From Nitrospirota bacterium (GTDB taxonomy: Bacteria > Nitrospirota > Thermodesulfovibrionia > Thermodesulfovibrionales > Dissulfurispiraceae), in the NCBI GenBank assembly GCA_013349595.1, contig DUZI01000087.1, positions 1-7,568 of the forward strand: a stretch of 7,568 bases of DNA. The letters run 5' to 3'. The notes under the pieces are model-generated. The model saw nothing but the letters and a program-made list of their open reading frames with translations, ran no database searches and was not told the DNA's origin. Shown piece after piece: positions 6,504 to 7,568 of this stretch. The number at the start of each line of letters is the position of its first letter. Positions within the stretch are counted from its first letter, which is position 1. The position numbers and the translations under genes are program-made.

Positions 6504-7241
6504 TTATCTATATTCCCTTTCTATTAATCTCCCTCTTGCCATGATTTGAGGGAGGTTGTTGTTATATACAAGGTTATATCTTTGTTCTTCAGTCATCGCA
6601 AGGATTTCTTTAAAACCTGAGATATAACCTTGTCTTATCTTTCTATATTGACCTATTGTAACCACCTTTATGGCTGAGCCACCAAGCGGGCAGTATTTTA
6701 CACATAAACCACAGCCAACACACTTTTCATTTATATAAGGTTGATTACCCCAATTACTGTTATAAAATTCAAAGACACTTGCACCTAAAGGGCATGCCTT
6801 ACTACAACTTAGGCAAACATCGCCATTGTATCCAAAGCAAAGTGAAAAGTCTATTAGTGCCATACCCATCTTGACATTTTCCTTTTCGACCTGCTGTAAG
6901 GCACCTGTCGGACAATGACGAGGACACTCCATGCAGAGGGCACAAGGGTAATCCCTCATATCTTTTATTATGGGTGTCCCTAATTGATTAAAGTCATCAA
7001 TCCCTGCAATTACAATTGAATCATACTTCATCAGATGACACACATTTACACATACACCACAACTAATGCACTTTGCCCTTAAAATTTTGTCAGTGATTGC
7101 ACCAGGTGGTCTAATAATTCCGCCTACAGGGATTGATGGTAGCGGGGATAATTCAGCCCCTTGTTCATTTGCGAGTAAATTAATCCCATAAAAGGTAGAT
7201 AAGGCTAAAAAACTATATTTTATAAAGGTTCTTCTATTCAT
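6504..7241 (-). CDS. napG: NapG-type periplasmic ferredoxin subunit with Tat signal
   Basis: This 245-residue protein begins MNRRTFIKYSFLALSTF, a twin-arginine (Tat) signal with RRTFIK, so it should be exported folded to the periplasmic side. Four [4Fe-4S] cysteine sets follow: C58/61/64/68, C100/103/106/110, C135 with C143/146/150, and C174/177/180/184. The third set, with a lone cysteine eight residues before CxxCxxxC, is typical of NapG/MauM proteins. NapG partners NapH in quinol oxidation and feeds electrons to NapA, often through NapB or another c-type cytochrome. Length is close to E. coli NapG (231). The ATG at 7241 has AAGGGG 11 bases upstream, inside a small hairpin. It is the first gene of the visible minus-strand group; no napA or napB lies between it and the window edge. 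Confidence 0.85.
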   Translation of the reverse strand: MNRRTFIKYSFLALSTFYGINLLANEQGAELSPLPSIPVGGIIRPPGAITDKILRAKCISCGVCVNVCHLMKYDSIVIAGIDDFNQLGTPIIKDMRDYPCALCMECPRHCPTGALQQVEKENVKMGMALIDFSLCFGYNGDVCLSCSKACPLGASVFEFYNSNWGNQPYINEKCVGCGLCVKYCPLGGSAIKVVTIGQYRKIRQGYISGFKEILAMTEEQRYNLVYNNNLPQIMARGRLIEREYR

Positions 7242-7251
7242 TATCTTTTTA

Positions 7252-7277
7252 GCCCCTTACCCTTGCTTAAAAGGGGC
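7252..7277 (-). promoter_or_regulatory. Hairpin covering the napG ribosome-binding site
   Basis: GCCCCTT (7252-7258) and AAGGGGC (7271-7277) form a perfect 7-bp stem around a 12-base loop. On the napG transcript the 3' arm contains AAGGGG, the only Shine-Dalgarno-like sequence before the ATG at 7241. Folding would hide it. This may limit translation, or the stem may be a fragment of the nearby repeat family. Confidence 0.35.
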
Positions 7278-7280
7278 CTT

Positions 7281-7344
7281 TTAGTAGTCCCCACTTAAAA
7301 AAAGGTAATTGGCTGATCAATTTAGTTCCCCCTTAAAAAAGAGG
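7281..7344. repeat. Two related short segments, 40 bp apart
   Basis: The segments 7281-7305 and 7321-7344 share the pattern TTAGT, a C-run, CTTAAAAAA and then G-rich sequence. The second is also the left arm of the adjacent palindrome, so the first may be a decayed partial copy of the same repeat. Confidence 0.4.
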
Positions 7345-7414
7345 GATTAAGGGTATTGTAAAAATTACTTACTCAATAACTTTGTTACCCTTAACCCCCT
7401 TTAATAAGAAGGAA
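7326..7414. repeat. Imperfect palindromic intergenic repeat
   Basis: The left arm (7326-7355, TTCCCCCTTAA to TTAAGGGTA) pairs with the right arm (7386-7414, TACCCTTAACCCCC to AAGGAA). About 24 of 30 positions match, with one single-base gap, around a 30-base AT-rich loop. The innermost TTAAGGGTA/TACCCTTAA is a perfect 9-bp match. It looks like one copy of a dispersed palindromic repeat (REP- or MITE-like) of the kind common between genes in AT-rich environmental genomes. It has no coding capacity and no obvious target duplication. Confidence 0.55.
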
Positions 7415-7505
7415 ATCCCCAAATCTAAAAATCTTTAAGTCTCTTTTTCATTTTCTTACCTATGCTATAATCTTTGCCTCTGCTTGTCTTTGCTTTGTCT
7501 TCCCC

Positions 7506-7536
7506 TTGTAAATCTTAACAGAAAACATCTTATAAT
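7506..7536 (+). promoter_or_regulatory. Weak promoter-like pair, plus strand
   Basis: TTGTAA (7506-7511) and a perfect TATAAT (7531-7536) are separated by 19 bases, longer than ideal. A second TATAAT at 7466-7471 lacks a good -35. If real, either would drive a plus-strand gene beyond the window. In AT-rich DNA such matches arise easily. Confidence 0.2.
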
Positions 7537-7568
7537 CCATTTGAAAACTAAAGGGGTCAAAATACTCA

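Larger units (their letters stand above)
7242..7568. other. Non-coding region upstream of napG
   Basis: No convincing coding region is seen on either strand. It holds a hairpin beside the napG start, a pair of related CCCC...TTAAAAAA...GG segments, an imperfect palindrome, and a pyrimidine-rich tract (about 7440-7505) with two TATAAT boxes on the plus strand. The napG promoter must lie here or further upstream, but I cannot point to a convincing one on the minus strand. Confidence 0.6.

Noticed and set aside
7242..7568. CRISPR array or tRNA in the right-hand non-coding region
   Set aside because: No regularly spaced direct repeats and no cloverleaf with a TTCGA-type loop are seen; the repeats are inverted and irregular.

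Overview
The window carries two convergent gene groups in AT-rich bacterial DNA. On the plus strand, four closely spaced genes run from 2 to 5424: a small protein with an HMA2-like domain and two predicted membrane helices; a 229-residue protein made almost entirely of 22-residue repeats; a 1011-residue P2-type cation ATPase with a second HMA2-like domain at its N-terminus; and a divergent S-adenosylmethionine synthetase homologue. On the minus strand, napG, napH and napD (7241 down to 5440) encode the iron-sulfur quinol-oxidising branch and the chaperone of a periplasmic nitrate reductase (Nap) system. The groups end 15 bp apart. The remaining 327 bp at the right edge is non-coding and holds short hairpins and an imperfect palindromic repeat.

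The low GC content, TTG and GTG starts, Nap-type anaerobic respiration and AAGGGGG/TTAACCC-type intergenic palindromes fit an anaerobic or facultative Gram-negative bacterium. Nitrospirota (Thermodesulfovibrio-like) or Desulfobacterota are my best guesses, held with low confidence because no rRNA or other marker gene is present.

The plus-strand cluster is the unusual part. Spacings are 6 to 29 bp, so it is probably one operon. An HMA-type accessory protein, a probable membrane- or surface-binding repeat protein and a cation pump together resemble in outline the logic of ferrosome and PacL/Ctp metal-handling clusters, but the pump has P2 (Ca-type) ion-site residues rather than a P1B signature. 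The MetK-like protein keeps the residues that handle ATP and triphosphate, but by hand alignment has lost most residues that hold methionine in classical MetK, so it may not make ordinary SAM. I propose the four genes as a candidate undescribed ion-handling or membrane-associated module.

The junction between the repeat protein and the ATPase is also odd. The two reading frames are the same, separated by a single TAG; the ATPase must start at a TTG; and a perfect 10-bp hairpin followed by five T lies about 50 bp inside the ATPase gene. These features could set a high ratio of repeat protein to pump.
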